The notes beneath the pieces are model-generated. The model saw nothing but the letters and a program-made list of their open reading frames with translations. It was not told the origin of the DNA and made no database searches. From the NCBI GenBank assembly GCA_964400515.1, contig CAYNTJ010000001.1:1-64000 (forward strand): a DNA stretch of 64,000 nt, written 5' to 3'. Of this stretch, positions 52,998 through 62,015 are shown piece after piece (the first letter of the stretch is position 1; each line of letters opens with the position of its first letter). This DNA comes from JAAYHV01 sp964400515. GTDB lineage: Bacteria; Bacillota; Clostridia; Peptostreptococcales; Anaerovoracaceae. Made by a program: the position numbers and the translations under genes.

Positions 52998-53807
52998 ATG
53001 CCATCACATTATGCCCATTACTATTTTGGAAATCAAGTAATAAAATCAGCATCCGACAATATAAAAGATATAGTTAATTCAAGCGGTGATTCCCTTGATG
53101 TTTTTATGTTGGGATTGCATGGACCCGATATATTATTTTTCTATAAAGCATATTCTAAAAATCCCATAAATGAGGAAGGTTCAAAGATACACGAAGAAAA
53201 GGGACAGGTTTTTTTAGAAAAAGCCCTTAAATATGTAAAATCCCGGCCTACTAACGAGAATATTAGTTATTTGCTTGGTTTCATGTGTCATTTTATGTTG
53301 GATACCGCTTGCCACCCTTTAGTTAATCAATACATGAGCCTAACCGGACTTTCCCATTCCAGAATAGAAACAGAATTTGACAGCTACATTATTAGAGAAT
53401 TGGGTAAAGATCCTTTAAAAACATATCAGCTGCCCCATATAAATAACAATGACCAATTGGGCGAAATAATTGCGCCCTTCTATGAAAGCACCGGGGCCAA
53501 GGAAATAAAGGCATCCATAAAATGGATGGTTGACATACTAAGTGTGGTAACATCTAAAAGCGGACTAAAAAGAACCGCCGCAAAAACCATATTAAAAATT
53601 GGTAAGCAATATGATAATCACGGCGGTATGATTGTTATGAAACGACCATATGATTTAACATCAGAATCTAATATTGAACTTTTTAATAAACTTAAAGAAA
53701 CCATAGAAATTACTGTCAAAGAGCTTGACTATCTTTTGGATAGTGTTAATAAAGATCTACCTCTGACCGAAAGGTCTAAAATGAATTTTAACGGCGAAAT
53801 TATTTAA
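52998..53807 (+). CDS. Zinc-dependent phospholipase C-like protein
   Basis: MPSHYAHYYFGNQV opens the protein and LGLHGPDILFFY, GFMCHFMLDTACHPLV and HSRIETEFDSYI carry the His and Asp residues expected of the Zn_dep_PLPC family. There is no signal peptide, unlike secreted clostridial phospholipases, so the 269-residue protein should be cytosolic and its substrate is unknown. RBS GGGAGGTTCAT. An MFS transporter gene follows by 14 bases. Confidence 0.82.
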   Translation: MPSHYAHYYFGNQVIKSASDNIKDIVNSSGDSLDVFMLGLHGPDILFFYKAYSKNPINEEGSKIHEEKGQVFLEKALKYVKSRPTNENISYLLGFMCHFMLDTACHPLVNQYMSLTGLSHSRIETEFDSYIIRELGKDPLKTYQLPHINNNDQLGEIIAPFYESTGAKEIKASIKWMVDILSVVTSKSGLKRTAAKTILKIGKQYDNHGGMIVMKRPYDLTSESNIELFNKLKETIEITVKELDYLLDSVNKDLPLTERSKMNFNGEII

Positions 53808-53821
53808 TAAGGAGAACAAGG

Positions 53822-55078
53822 ATGAACAAACTAAATAAGCTCGAAAGACATTGGGTGATGTACGATGTGGCTAATTCGGCATTCGTACTGCTGGCCACAA
53901 CTATTATCCCCATATATTTCAAGAACCTGGCCTCGGCTGACGGGGTGGCGAATTATGATTCCACAGCCTATGTCAGCTATGCTTCCGCAATAGTAACCCT
54001 TGCGGTTGCTATATTAGGTCCTACAATAGGTACAATTGCCGACACAAGGGGTTTTAAAAAACCAATATTCACCGTATTCCTTCTGATGGGCTGTATCGGT
54101 TGCGTGCTAATGCCTACAATGCCCAATTGGCTAGCCTTTTTAGTAGTCTTTATATTCGCTAAAATCGGCATGTCAAGTTCCATAATCTTGAATGATTCGA
54201 TGCTGGTTGATGTTACAAAACCCGAAAGAATGGATATGCTTTCATCAAAGGGATATGCCTGGGGTTATATAGGTAGCTGTGTCCCCTTTGTAATATCGTT
54301 GGTACTTATATTACAGGCAGAATCCATCGGGCTTACGGCAACTACAGCTACTATGATAGCATTTATGCTTACAGCCGTGTGGTGGTTCCTTTTCTCACTA
54401 CCAATTCTTAAAAGCTACAAACAATTGCATTATGTGGAAAAAGAAGAACATGCCATCAGAAAAAGCTTTGTCAGATTAGGTAATTTTGCAAAAACAATAA
54501 AACACAAAAAGAAAATATACCTTTTCTTATTTGCATTCTTCTTCTATATTGATGGTGTATACACAATAATAAACCTGGCAACTTCCTATGGTAAAGATGT
54601 GGGTATTACGGATTCTAATCTACTTTTGGCTTTGCTTCTTACCCAGGTGGTAGCCTTCCCTTGTGCCCTTATATTCGGTAGGTTATCCACAAGATTCAGA
54701 CCGGAACAAATCATAAAGGTATGTATAATCGGTTATTTCTGCATTACCGTATTTGCCCTTCAATTGGATAAAACCTGGGAATTTTGGCTATTAGCAGTTG
54801 CCGTTGCAGTATTCCAAGGAGCTATTCAAGCCATGTCCAGATCATATTATGCCAAAATAATTCCTAAACACGAATCCAGCGAATACTTCGGATTTTATGA
54901 TATATTTGGCAAGGGGGCCACATTCTTTGGTTCCATGGTGATGGGCATATCCACACAGCTTTTCAGTACTTCAAGAGCCGGAGTTGCTGCCCTGGCGTTA
55001 ATGTTCCCTATAGGATACTACTTACTGACCCGTTCGGAAAAAGCTGAAGAAATCGTATATGATGAAAAAATAAACTAA
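53822..55078 (+). CDS. MFS transporter, UMF1/Atg22-like
   Basis: The 418-residue protein has about 12 helices. The start LNKLERHWVMYDVANSAFVLLATT and the DVTKPERMDMLSSKGYAWGYIG segment are typical of UMF1-type transporters. The substrate is unknown. RBS AAGGAGAACAAGG. It is probably co-transcribed with the phospholipase-like gene. Confidence 0.88.
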   Translation: MNKLNKLERHWVMYDVANSAFVLLATTIIPIYFKNLASADGVANYDSTAYVSYASAIVTLAVAILGPTIGTIADTRGFKKPIFTVFLLMGCIGCVLMPTMPNWLAFLVVFIFAKIGMSSSIILNDSMLVDVTKPERMDMLSSKGYAWGYIGSCVPFVISLVLILQAESIGLTATTATMIAFMLTAVWWFLFSLPILKSYKQLHYVEKEEHAIRKSFVRLGNFAKTIKHKKKIYLFLFAFFFYIDGVYTIINLATSYGKDVGITDSNLLLALLLTQVVAFPCALIFGRLSTRFRPEQIIKVCIIGYFCITVFALQLDKTWEFWLLAVAVAVFQGAIQAMSRSYYAKIIPKHESSEYFGFYDIFGKGATFFGSMVMGISTQLFSTSRAGVAALALMFPIGYYLLTRSEKAEEIVYDEKIN

Positions 55079-55083
55079 TACAT

Positions 55084-55111
55084 AAAAAAACACCTGGCAA
55101 GGTGTTTTTTT
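55084..55111. terminator. Bidirectional terminator after the MFS gene
   Basis: AAAAAAACACCT and AGGTGTTTTTTT form a perfect 12-bp stem with a 4-base loop. It also stops any minus-strand transcript reading through from the cobalamin riboswitch. Confidence 0.92.
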
Positions 55112-55152
55112 ATTATATAAGTAAGATGAAAAGCATTGGGAAAAAATTAAAA

Positions 55153-55174
55153 GCTGTGAGGAAAACCTCACAGC
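55153..55174 (-). terminator. Riboswitch terminator
   Basis: GCTGTGAGG/CCTCACAGC with a 4-base loop and TTTTAATTTTTT on the minus strand, directly downstream of the cobalamin aptamer. Confidence 0.9.
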
Positions 55175-55229
55175 CCGAATTCGCTGTAGTAACGGCATTG
55201 CCCAATTTTCCCGTTGGGTTGCAAAAAAA

Positions 55230-55370
55230 CTTCATGCAGGTCTCCTGACTTAAGAAATCACACTTTGTACCTTCCCAATTTCTCAGTGGTTTTAACAAAG
55301 CTACTCTATTACAGTGGCGGGACCGTGTAGGACTTTCACCTACTTCCCTATTATCCTTTCGGACATGAAC
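55230..55370 (-). ncRNA. Cobalamin riboswitch with no downstream gene
   Basis: On the minus strand the conserved core is present: AGGGAAGTAGGTGAAAGTCC, then CACGGTCCCGCCACTGTAA, and after a variable arm AAGTCAGGAGACCTGC (B12 box). A promoter precedes it and an intrinsic terminator follows. The usual target would be a B12 synthesis or uptake gene, but the next feature downstream is the 3' end of the convergent MFS gene. The 343-base interval 55079-55421 holds only this element and terminators. Confidence 0.93.
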
Positions 55371-55388
55371 TTTATTTAATTCAATGAT

Positions 55389-55417
55389 ATTCTAACATAC
55401 TAATTTATAAATGTAAA
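55389..55417 (-). promoter_or_regulatory. Promoter of the cobalamin riboswitch RNA
   Basis: TTTACA and TAGAAT on the minus strand, 17 bases apart, with TG one base before the -10. It begins five bases after the LysO stop codon. Confidence 0.82.
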
Positions 55418-55421
55418 TACC

Positions 55422-56375
55422 TTATGCAATAAATATAGGAACCAATATGGGAACAAGAAAGCTAACACTTATACCTGATACAAAAGAATAGATTGCAATA
55501 CCGCTATGGGTTGATTTTTCTACTATCGGCAATGCAATATCCATATTAGCAGAGGCTCCTAATCCCAATACTTCAATATACCCTATTTTATCTGCCACAA
55601 AGGGTATTGTAATTATAGCAATCATTTCTCTCATAATATTATGCATAAAAGATATGGCCCCTATTATGACATATCCCTTTTCAATTATTAATCCCGGAGC
55701 AAATGAATACCAAGCGAAGCCTGCCGAAATGGCTAACCCCTCGTTAATTCTTACTGGCAGTATTAAAGAACTCAAAATTCCGCCTACCAAGGTTCCAATG
55801 GCTATAGCCAAAGGGAAAGCAAAAACCTTAGTTCCCACTTCCTTTACGGCACCTATAAGGGTATTGCTTACTCCTAAATCTATCCCCACAAAAAGCAGCA
55901 ATATACTTAAACCCGCTGTTATTCCATAGCTAAGCAAATACTCATATTCAACTAAAAAGGACCTGTTCAAACAGCCCAATGTCATTCCTATTATTACTGA
56001 TAATAGGATAATACGAGTCATTATCCTACCATCACCGCCGTCTTTAACATTTTCATGGGAATCATTTTCTATTCTATCATTTTCAAACACACCATATCTG
56101 TTTAAGCCAATGATTCTCCTTGCAACGGAAACTGCAAAAACCGATGTGCCCATGGTGATTAATGTTATAATCAGGGCATAAACTCCAATGGCATTTAAAT
56201 TATCAATCACCTTTTCATTTATGCCCATACCTATTCCCATAGATAAAACTAAAAATATAATTGAGATTACTTGTATCCTGGCAATTTTTTTTCTTAAAGC
56301 TTCACTGTTTAAAAATCTTGTGCCTATAAAATAACCTATGACCGCTAATGCAAAGTAAAATATTATTATATACAT
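55422..56375 (-). CDS. lysO: LysO-family lysine exporter
   Basis: The 317-residue membrane protein contains two DUF340 halves. Signature parts are SIIFLVLSMGIGMGINEKVI, SAGFAWYSFAPGLIIEKGY and SFMHNIMREMIAIITIPF. It should export lysine or a related cationic amino acid. It shares clear similarity with the longer protein at 49674-50768 but lacks most of that protein's basic insertion. It begins one base after the SPFH stop, with AAGGACTAGA as ribosome-binding site. Confidence 0.85.
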   Translation of the reverse strand: MYIIIFYFALAVIGYFIGTRFLNSEALRKKIARIQVISIIFLVLSMGIGMGINEKVIDNLNAIGVYALIITLITMGTSVFAVSVARRIIGLNRYGVFENDRIENDSHENVKDGGDGRIMTRIILLSVIIGMTLGCLNRSFLVEYEYLLSYGITAGLSILLLFVGIDLGVSNTLIGAVKEVGTKVFAFPLAIAIGTLVGGILSSLILPVRINEGLAISAGFAWYSFAPGLIIEKGYVIIGAISFMHNIMREMIAIITIPFVADKIGYIEVLGLGASANMDIALPIVEKSTHSGIAIYSFVSGISVSFLVPILVPIFIA

Positions 56376-56376
56376 T

Positions 56377-57273
56377 CTAGTCCTTAACTATTTCCTTTAA
56401 ACTGGATGCCAAACCCGCTAATCCTTGGATATCTGAAGGAACAATAATTTTTGTGGCTTGTCCGTTTGCCGCTACTTCAAAGCTCTTCAAGCTTTCAAGT
56501 GCAACCACTTCTTTGGAAGGCTTTGATTCATTAATCATCCTTATACCATCAGCTGTGGCTTCTTTTACCATCTTTATTGCTTCTGCTTCTCCCTGGGCCC
56601 TAAGAATTGCCGCCTGTTTTTCTGCATCAGCTTCTAAGATTTTAGATTCCTTTGTTCCTTCTGCTCTTAATATTGCAGATTTTTTTTCACCCTCTGCCCT
56701 TAATATCGCTTCTCTTCTTTCACGCTCGGCCCTCATTTGTTTTTCCATGGCCACCTGAATATCCTTTGGAGGAGTAATATTCTTTACTTCTACTCTGTTA
56801 ATCTTAATTCCCCATGGATCTGTTGCTTCATCCAACACCAGCCTTATTTTAGTATTTATATGCTCTCTGCTTGTAAGGGACTGATCCAGCTCCAAATCAC
56901 CGATAATATTCCTTAGGGTGGTGGCTGTAAGATTTTCAATGGCTGCCAGAGGATTTTCAACACCATAGGTATAAAGCTTTGGATCTGTTATCTGAAAATA
57001 TACAACTGTATCGATTTCCATAGTAACATTATCCTTAGTTATAACCGGTTGAGGAGGAAAATCTATAACCTTTTCCTTTAATGATACTTTTCTGGCTATT
57101 TTATCTATTAGTGGTAATTTAAAATGCAAACCCACATCCCATGTTCCTTTATATGCTCCCAATCTTTCTATTACATATGCCTTTGCTTGCGGTACTATTC
57201 TAATATTTGAAGCTATTAGAAGAACCAAAATCAATAGTAGTACAAATCTTAATAAAACAATTATAATTTCCAT
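56377..57273 (-). CDS. SPFH/band-7 (stomatin-like) membrane protein
   Basis: One N-terminal membrane segment (about 5-25) is followed by the SPFH domain (RIVPQAKAYVIERLGAYKGT, PPQPVITKDNVTMEIDTVVY) and a coiled-coil with the repeated ILRAEGEKKSAILRAEGTKE. It has 298 residues. Such proteins form ring-like membrane microdomain scaffolds and pair with NfeD proteins, which is the gene immediately upstream here. Confidence 0.92.
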   Translation of the reverse strand: MEIIIVLLRFVLLLILVLLIASNIRIVPQAKAYVIERLGAYKGTWDVGLHFKLPLIDKIARKVSLKEKVIDFPPQPVITKDNVTMEIDTVVYFQITDPKLYTYGVENPLAAIENLTATTLRNIIGDLELDQSLTSREHINTKIRLVLDEATDPWGIKINRVEVKNITPPKDIQVAMEKQMRAERERREAILRAEGEKKSAILRAEGTKESKILEADAEKQAAILRAQGEAEAIKMVKEATADGIRMINESKPSKEVVALESLKSFEVAANGQATKIIVPSDIQGLAGLASSLKEIVKD

Positions 57274-57284
57274 AGTATCCCTTT

Positions 57285-57725
57285 CTAATTTTCAGTTAAA
57301 GGTTCGACTATAACCTTAACTCCTTCCACAGCAATAACTTTTACCTTTGTATCCTTAGGAATGTTTTGTTCATCCTTTGATATCGCATTCCAATCCAACC
57401 CGTTAATATATACTCTTCCCGGCTTATATGGACTAATTTCCACTGTTACAATTCCCGTTTTGTCCACAATTGCATCCACATTGGTTTTCTCTTTTCCGAT
57501 ATGTAACTTATCCACAAGTATTGGTCTTGTGAAAACCAAAAGCAATATTGATACTGCAAAAAAAGCCAGTATTTGAACCATCAGACTTCCATCCAACATG
57601 GCTATTATACAGGCCAATAAAGCCCCTATTGCAAACCAAATACTAGATAGTCCCAGGGTCAATGCCTCGGCAATTCCCAATACTATCGCCATGGAAAGCC
57701 ATATTAAATACATTGGTATATCCAT
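57285..57725 (-). CDS. NfeD family membrane protein
   Basis: The ATG at 57725 has AAGGAGGGATTT and gives 146 residues: three membrane helices and a soluble OB-fold end (VDKTGIVTVEISPYKPGRVYINGLDW is the recognisable domain). NfeD proteins work with SPFH partners; the partner gene lies 11 bases downstream. A 12-codon upstream extension overlaps the previous gene and lacks a site. Confidence 0.9.
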   Translation of the reverse strand: MDIPMYLIWLSMAIVLGIAEALTLGLSSIWFAIGALLACIIAMLDGSLMVQILAFFAVSILLLVFTRPILVDKLHIGKEKTNVDAIVDKTGIVTVEISPYKPGRVYINGLDWNAISKDEQNIPKDTKVKVIAVEGVKVIVEPLTEN

Positions 57726-57735
57726 AAATCCCTCC

Positions 57736-58215
57736 TTATAACACCACCGCTGAAGCACCATATGAAATAAACAGCACTATAATACCTGCTATCAAAACTC
57801 CCATAGCTATCGCAGGAAAAGCTCTTTTAAGTCTCATGTCTAATATTGCTGCCACCAGGGCTCCTGTCCAAGCACCGGTGCCGGGCAATGGTATTGCTAC
57901 AAGTAAAACCAATCCCCACCATTCATATTTTTCAACAATTTCCTTTTTAGCGTGAGCCTTATTTTCCAGTCTTTCAACTAATCTGTTTAAAGCTATACTT
58001 TTATCCCTTAGCCAGTTAAAGATTGTTCTGATAAACAAAACTATAAAGGGCACGGGGACCAGGTTTCCTATTATTGCAACAATAAAGGCTTGATAAAAGC
58101 CCAAACCCTCGCTTATCCCAATGGGTATAGCTCCCCTTAACTCAATTACGGGAAGCATGGAAACAAAAAATGTAAGGAATATTGCTTTAGCTGTTTCTCC
58201 TAAAATAATCGGCAT
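57736..58215 (-). CDS. Small multidrug export-type membrane protein
   Basis: The 159-residue protein has four or so helices. FVSMLPVIELRGAIPIGISEGLG and LVAIPLPGTGAWTGALVAAILDM are the two conserved halves of the Sm_multidrug_ex family (COG2426). The function is not firmly known. RBS AAGGAGGTGAC. It starts the SPFH operon. Confidence 0.87.
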   Translation of the reverse strand: MPIILGETAKAIFLTFFVSMLPVIELRGAIPIGISEGLGFYQAFIVAIIGNLVPVPFIVLFIRTIFNWLRDKSIALNRLVERLENKAHAKKEIVEKYEWWGLVLLVAIPLPGTGAWTGALVAAILDMRLKRAFPAIAMGVLIAGIIVLFISYGASAVVL

Positions 58216-58370
58216 GTCACCTCCTAAATAATCACCTTATTTTATCATTAATTATTGAAATAGGCAATATAGCCGCAAATTATTAATAAAATCTTAAATA
58301 ACACATATATTACACTTTTTTAATCTTAGAATTATGGTATAATTTCTTTAGTTAAATCTAGGAGGATCAA

Positions 58371-59513
58371 ATGGAAAACAGAAATAAAACAATTGATATT
58401 ATAGTGATTTCCTTAATCGCTATATCAACCCTTTTATTTATAATACTGGGCAATAAAGCTTTTGATTACAAGGCAGAAAACGGCGGTAAAGAAAGCTTTA
58501 TCAAAGGAACGGTTATAACCATAGTAGACGAAACCACCAGCAATGAATTCGACGTATCAAATACTACCATAACCTTTAAATGCATGCTGGATTCGGGAGA
58601 AAATGAAGGCACCATAGTAACGGCGGAACAGTATTTAACCGGGGAGATATTAGGCAGCTCCGGTCAAGTCGAAAAAAATGACAGGGTAATTTTAACCTAC
58701 ACCGAAAACTTAGAAGATGATTCCATGACATGGCAATATGTGGGTCCTAATAGATTAAAAGGCATCGTTATACTTGTTTTAATATTTTTTGGTCTGATAC
58801 TGTTAATCGGAAAAACAAAGGGATTTGGAACAATAGTCACCCTACTTTTAACCTTGGGAATACTCTTTGGGGTATATATACCCGCCATTCTTTCGGGTAT
58901 AAATATATACATTGCAACCATTGTGGTGGCAGCAATAGTAATATTTACCACAATAATTATACTTAACGGCCTTACCAAAAAAACCCTCTGTGCAATAATC
59001 GGTAACCTAGGCGGAATATTGGTGGCAGGAGGGCTTGCCTACTTCTTTAATTCATTTTTACAAATTACAGGTTTGGTTGATGAGGACTCAATACTATTAA
59101 CCATGCTGGAATCAAATGTTGCCATTGATTTAAAGGGTTTGGTTTGGGCAGGAGTAGTAATAGGTGCCTTGGGTGCCATTATGGACGTTGCCGTATCTTT
59201 AGCTTCATCCATGAAGGAACTGGCATATGAAATGAAAGATAAATCATATTATAAGATGATAAAATCAGGTTTAAACATTGGCAGAGATGCCATAAGCACA
59301 ATGACAAACACCTTGATACTTGCTTATGTGGGTGGATCCTTTTCGATAATATTACTTTTCTTCGCATACAACAAGGATCTATTTTATCTGATGAATTTGG
59401 AAATGATAGTAACAGAAATAATACAAGGAGTTGTGGGAAGTATAGGAATATTAATGGCCGTTCCCATTACGGTAATCTTCTCGGCATGGATCTTTAATAA
59501 TGATAATGACTAG
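58371..59513 (+). CDS. YibE/F family membrane protein
   Basis: A first helix is followed by a soluble extracytoplasmic part (about 35-125), then seven or so helices with GLTKKTLCAIIGNLGGILVA, GALGAIMDVAVSLASSMKEL and GRDAISTMTNTLILAYVGGS, which define the family. It has 380 residues. Function unknown; transport is assumed. RBS AGGAGGATCAA. A TATAAT with TG ahead lies 28 bases upstream of the start. Confidence 0.88.
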   Translation: MENRNKTIDIIVISLIAISTLLFIILGNKAFDYKAENGGKESFIKGTVITIVDETTSNEFDVSNTTITFKCMLDSGENEGTIVTAEQYLTGEILGSSGQVEKNDRVILTYTENLEDDSMTWQYVGPNRLKGIVILVLIFFGLILLIGKTKGFGTIVTLLLTLGILFGVYIPAILSGINIYIATIVVAAIVIFTTIIILNGLTKKTLCAIIGNLGGILVAGGLAYFFNSFLQITGLVDEDSILLTMLESNVAIDLKGLVWAGVVIGALGAIMDVAVSLASSMKELAYEMKDKSYYKMIKSGLNIGRDAISTMTNTLILAYVGGSFSIILLFFAYNKDLFYLMNLEMIVTEIIQGVVGSIGILMAVPITVIFSAWIFNNDND

Positions 59514-59529
59514 GCAATGCCTAGTCATT
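59505..59529. terminator. Bidirectional terminator overlapping the YibE/F stop
   Basis: AATGACTAGGC and GCCTAGTCATT form an 11-bp stem with a 3-base loop; T runs follow on the plus strand. The stop codon TAG lies in the left arm. Confidence 0.88.
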
Positions 59530-60474
59530 TTTTAATATTACAGGTATTATATCCCTTGCATCTCCTATTATTTTTTCATGGGCTATTTTATTTATCGGTG
59601 CTTTTCTGTCCAAATTAACAGATACTATTCTTTTTACATTTTTTACGAATTTTGCAAAATGTTCATCACCATATACCCCAAACGCTAAAACACAATCTGC
59701 CTTTATGTCACTTTGTATGTCGATTAAAGCTTCTAACGGAGCTTTTCCTTCATTCACCAAGCTCTTAGTACATGCAAATCCGTAGTCCTTAGAATCACAA
59801 AATTGCATGACGCCGTCTATTACTTTTTTATCTTTTACGCCTCCTCCTAAGACTATGATTCCCTTGTATTCGCTTAGTGGTTTCCTTTCTTGGGCAAAAA
59901 AAGTGTAATTCTTGGTAATAACCTTAGTCCTTTTAAACTCATGTTTGGTGTTTTCAAAAAGGCTCTCATCCAAATCATCCGCTTCAATTACAACTATAGC
60001 AGGAGTATTGTTTTCCGTCACTATTTTATCTATCAGTTTTCTGGGTCCTTGGATTTTTAATATAATCATACCATCTTTTCTTATCTCAATTCCCGCACAG
60101 TCCTTTGTTAATGTGCTACCGCTATATGTGGCACATATGGAAGCTATGGGGTTATTATGCTTAGTATCCGCAAATACTATTAAATCTCCGCCTATTTTAT
60201 CTCTGATTATATTAACTATTTTACCGTACTTTGAGGGAGAGTAAGGTAATTTCCCATATGCAAAATACACCGTATCCATAGGTATTCCCTTTAAAGTACT
60301 TAACACCTTATTTACCGCAGACTTGTATAGATTTTCCATATCCATCATGATTATAAGGTGAAGTTCCAATTGATATTCCGCAGCTATTACCGCCGCAATT
60401 TTTGCCACTTTAATTGAATCTTCATTAATTACACCATCATCCATTTCCATATAAAGAATTATTGATTTATCCAT
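59521..60474 (-). CDS. Solitary, divergent EtfA-like protein
   Basis: The 317-residue protein has an EtfA-like fold in sequence. The N-terminal half ends in IVLGGGVKDKKVIDGVMQF, matching the start of the EtfA FAD domain, and VLAFGVYGDEHFAKFVKNV then VSVNLDRKAPINKIAHEKIIGD matches CGISGAIQHLAGM and INKDPDAPIFEVADYGIVGD of true EtfA. The SSR and QTGxTV FAD-binding motifs are not recognisable. No etfB gene is adjacent. It may bind another ligand or have lost flavin. The ATG at 60474 is chosen; the TTG three codons earlier overlaps GAGG. Confidence 0.75.
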   Translation of the reverse strand: MDKSIILYMEMDDGVINEDSIKVAKIAAVIAAEYQLELHLIIMMDMENLYKSAVNKVLSTLKGIPMDTVYFAYGKLPYSPSKYGKIVNIIRDKIGGDLIVFADTKHNNPIASICATYSGSTLTKDCAGIEIRKDGMIILKIQGPRKLIDKIVTENNTPAIVVIEADDLDESLFENTKHEFKRTKVITKNYTFFAQERKPLSEYKGIIVLGGGVKDKKVIDGVMQFCDSKDYGFACTKSLVNEGKAPLEALIDIQSDIKADCVLAFGVYGDEHFAKFVKNVKRIVSVNLDRKAPINKIAHEKIIGDARDIIPVILKND

Positions 60475-60552
60475 TATAAACAACCTCGTCTTTTAGTCAT
60501 AATATAATTTTATAGTTATAGTTTATTTATGTCAACCTATTATTTAAACCAT

Positions 60553-60581
60553 TTGAATTCAAATTACATATATGTTAAACT
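60553..60581 (+). promoter_or_regulatory. Promoter of the M18 aminopeptidase gene
   Basis: TTGAAT and TAAACT are 17 bases apart with TG one base before the -10. The -35 lies in the palindrome TTTGAATTCAAA. Confidence 0.7.
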
Positions 60582-60607
60582 ACAATTACATCGCAAAGGA
60601 GGACGTT

Positions 60608-61987
60608 ATGAAAGATAATAATATATGGAACAATTATACTAAAGAAGAATTAAATGAATTGGAAGCTTTAAACAGTGATTACATAGATTTTTTAAGCAAG
60701 GGTAAAACCGAAAGAGAATGTGTTAAGCTGCTTATAAAAGAAGCTGAGCTTAAAGGCTATAAAGACCTAAATGAAATTGTAAAGATGAAGAAGTCATTAG
60801 TACCAGGGGATAAAGTTTATTCTAACTGCATGGATAAAACTTTATTAATGATTAACATAGGGGAAGATGATATCACAAAGGGTATGAACATACTTGGGGC
60901 CCATTTGGATTCTCCAAGACTTGATGTAAAGCAAAATCCTTTATATGAAAATTCAGAAATAGCATATCTTGACACCCATTACTATGGCGGAATAAAAAAA
61001 TATCAATGGGTAACATTACCCTTGGCAATACACGGTGTAATAGTAAAAAAAGACGGAACAAAGATAAATGTCGTTGTGGGAGAAAATGAAAATGATCCTG
61101 TATTTTTCATAAGTGATCTTTTAATACACCTATCCGCTGAACAACTGGAAAAAAAGAGCGCCAAGGTCATCGAAGGCGAACAATTGGATGTTATCGTAGG
61201 GTCTATACCCCTTGGTAAAGAAGAAAAAGATGCTGTAAAAATAAATATACTTAAAATTCTTCATGATAAATACAGTATTGAAGAAGACGATTTTTGGTCG
61301 GCAGAGCTGGAGGTGGTACCTGCGGGTCCTGCAAGAGAAGCAGGCTTTGACCGAAGCATGGTTATTTCCTACGGACACGATGATAGAGTTTGTGCCTATA
61401 CTTCCATGGTTGCAATGCTAGAAGTGGATAAACCAAAACGCACATCCTGCGGATTATTTGTGGATAAGGAAGAGATAGGTAGCGTAGGAGCTACAGGAAT
61501 GCAATCAAAATTCTTTGAAAACACAATGGCTGAAATATTGGAATTAATGGGTGTTTATTCGGAAATCAATCTAAGAAGAACTTTAGCCAGCTGCAATATG
61601 CTTTCTTCAGATGTAAGTGCCGCTTATGACCCTACCTTTGATAATGTTTATGATAAAAAGAATTCCGCAATGTTTGGCCGAGGCCTGGTATTCAACAAAT
61701 ATACAGGTTCTAGGGGAAAGGGAGGCTCAAACGATGCTAATCCTGAGTACCTTGCCTATCTAAGGAATATATTACATAAGAATAACGTTTCCTTTCAATC
61801 AAGTGAGCTTGGTAAGGTCGATGCAGGCGGTGGCGGAACTATAGCATACATTATGGCTCTATATGGAATGAATGTAGTGGACAGCGGAGTTCCCGTACTT
61901 AATATGCATGCCCCTTGGGAAGTAGTAAGTAAGGCTGATGTGTATGAAGCCATGAAAGGTTATAAAGCATTTTTACTCGAAGCATAA
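60608..61987 (+). CDS. M18 family aminopeptidase
   Basis: A cytosolic zinc aminopeptidase of about 459 residues. Metal and catalytic motifs are LGAHLDSPRLDVK, VDKEEIGSVGATG and LNMHAPWEVVSKADVYEA; GSRGKGGSNDANPEY is also conserved. The family removes acidic or neutral N-terminal residues. The ATG at 60608 has GGAGGACGTT; an ATG 12 codons earlier overlaps the promoter. Confidence 0.94.
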   Translation: MKDNNIWNNYTKEELNELEALNSDYIDFLSKGKTERECVKLLIKEAELKGYKDLNEIVKMKKSLVPGDKVYSNCMDKTLLMINIGEDDITKGMNILGAHLDSPRLDVKQNPLYENSEIAYLDTHYYGGIKKYQWVTLPLAIHGVIVKKDGTKINVVVGENENDPVFFISDLLIHLSAEQLEKKSAKVIEGEQLDVIVGSIPLGKEEKDAVKINILKILHDKYSIEEDDFWSAELEVVPAGPAREAGFDRSMVISYGHDDRVCAYTSMVAMLEVDKPKRTSCGLFVDKEEIGSVGATGMQSKFFENTMAEILELMGVYSEINLRRTLASCNMLSSDVSAAYDPTFDNVYDKKNSAMFGRGLVFNKYTGSRGKGGSNDANPEYLAYLRNILHKNNVSFQSSELGKVDAGGGGTIAYIMALYGMNVVDSGVPVLNMHAPWEVVSKADVYEAMKGYKAFLLEA

Positions 61988-61989
61988 AC

Positions 61990-62015
61990 AAATGCTCCTG
62001 TTAACAGGAGCATTT
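61990..62015. terminator. Bidirectional terminator
   Basis: AAATGCTCCTG/CAGGAGCATTT with loop TTAA sits between the convergent genes and overlaps the stop of the ADP-ribosylglycohydrolase gene. Confidence 0.85.

Noticed and set aside
55113..55298. Minus-strand 61-residue frame in the riboswitch region
   Set aside because: It lies across the cobalamin aptamer and terminator and has no ribosome-binding site, so it is not the missing target gene.
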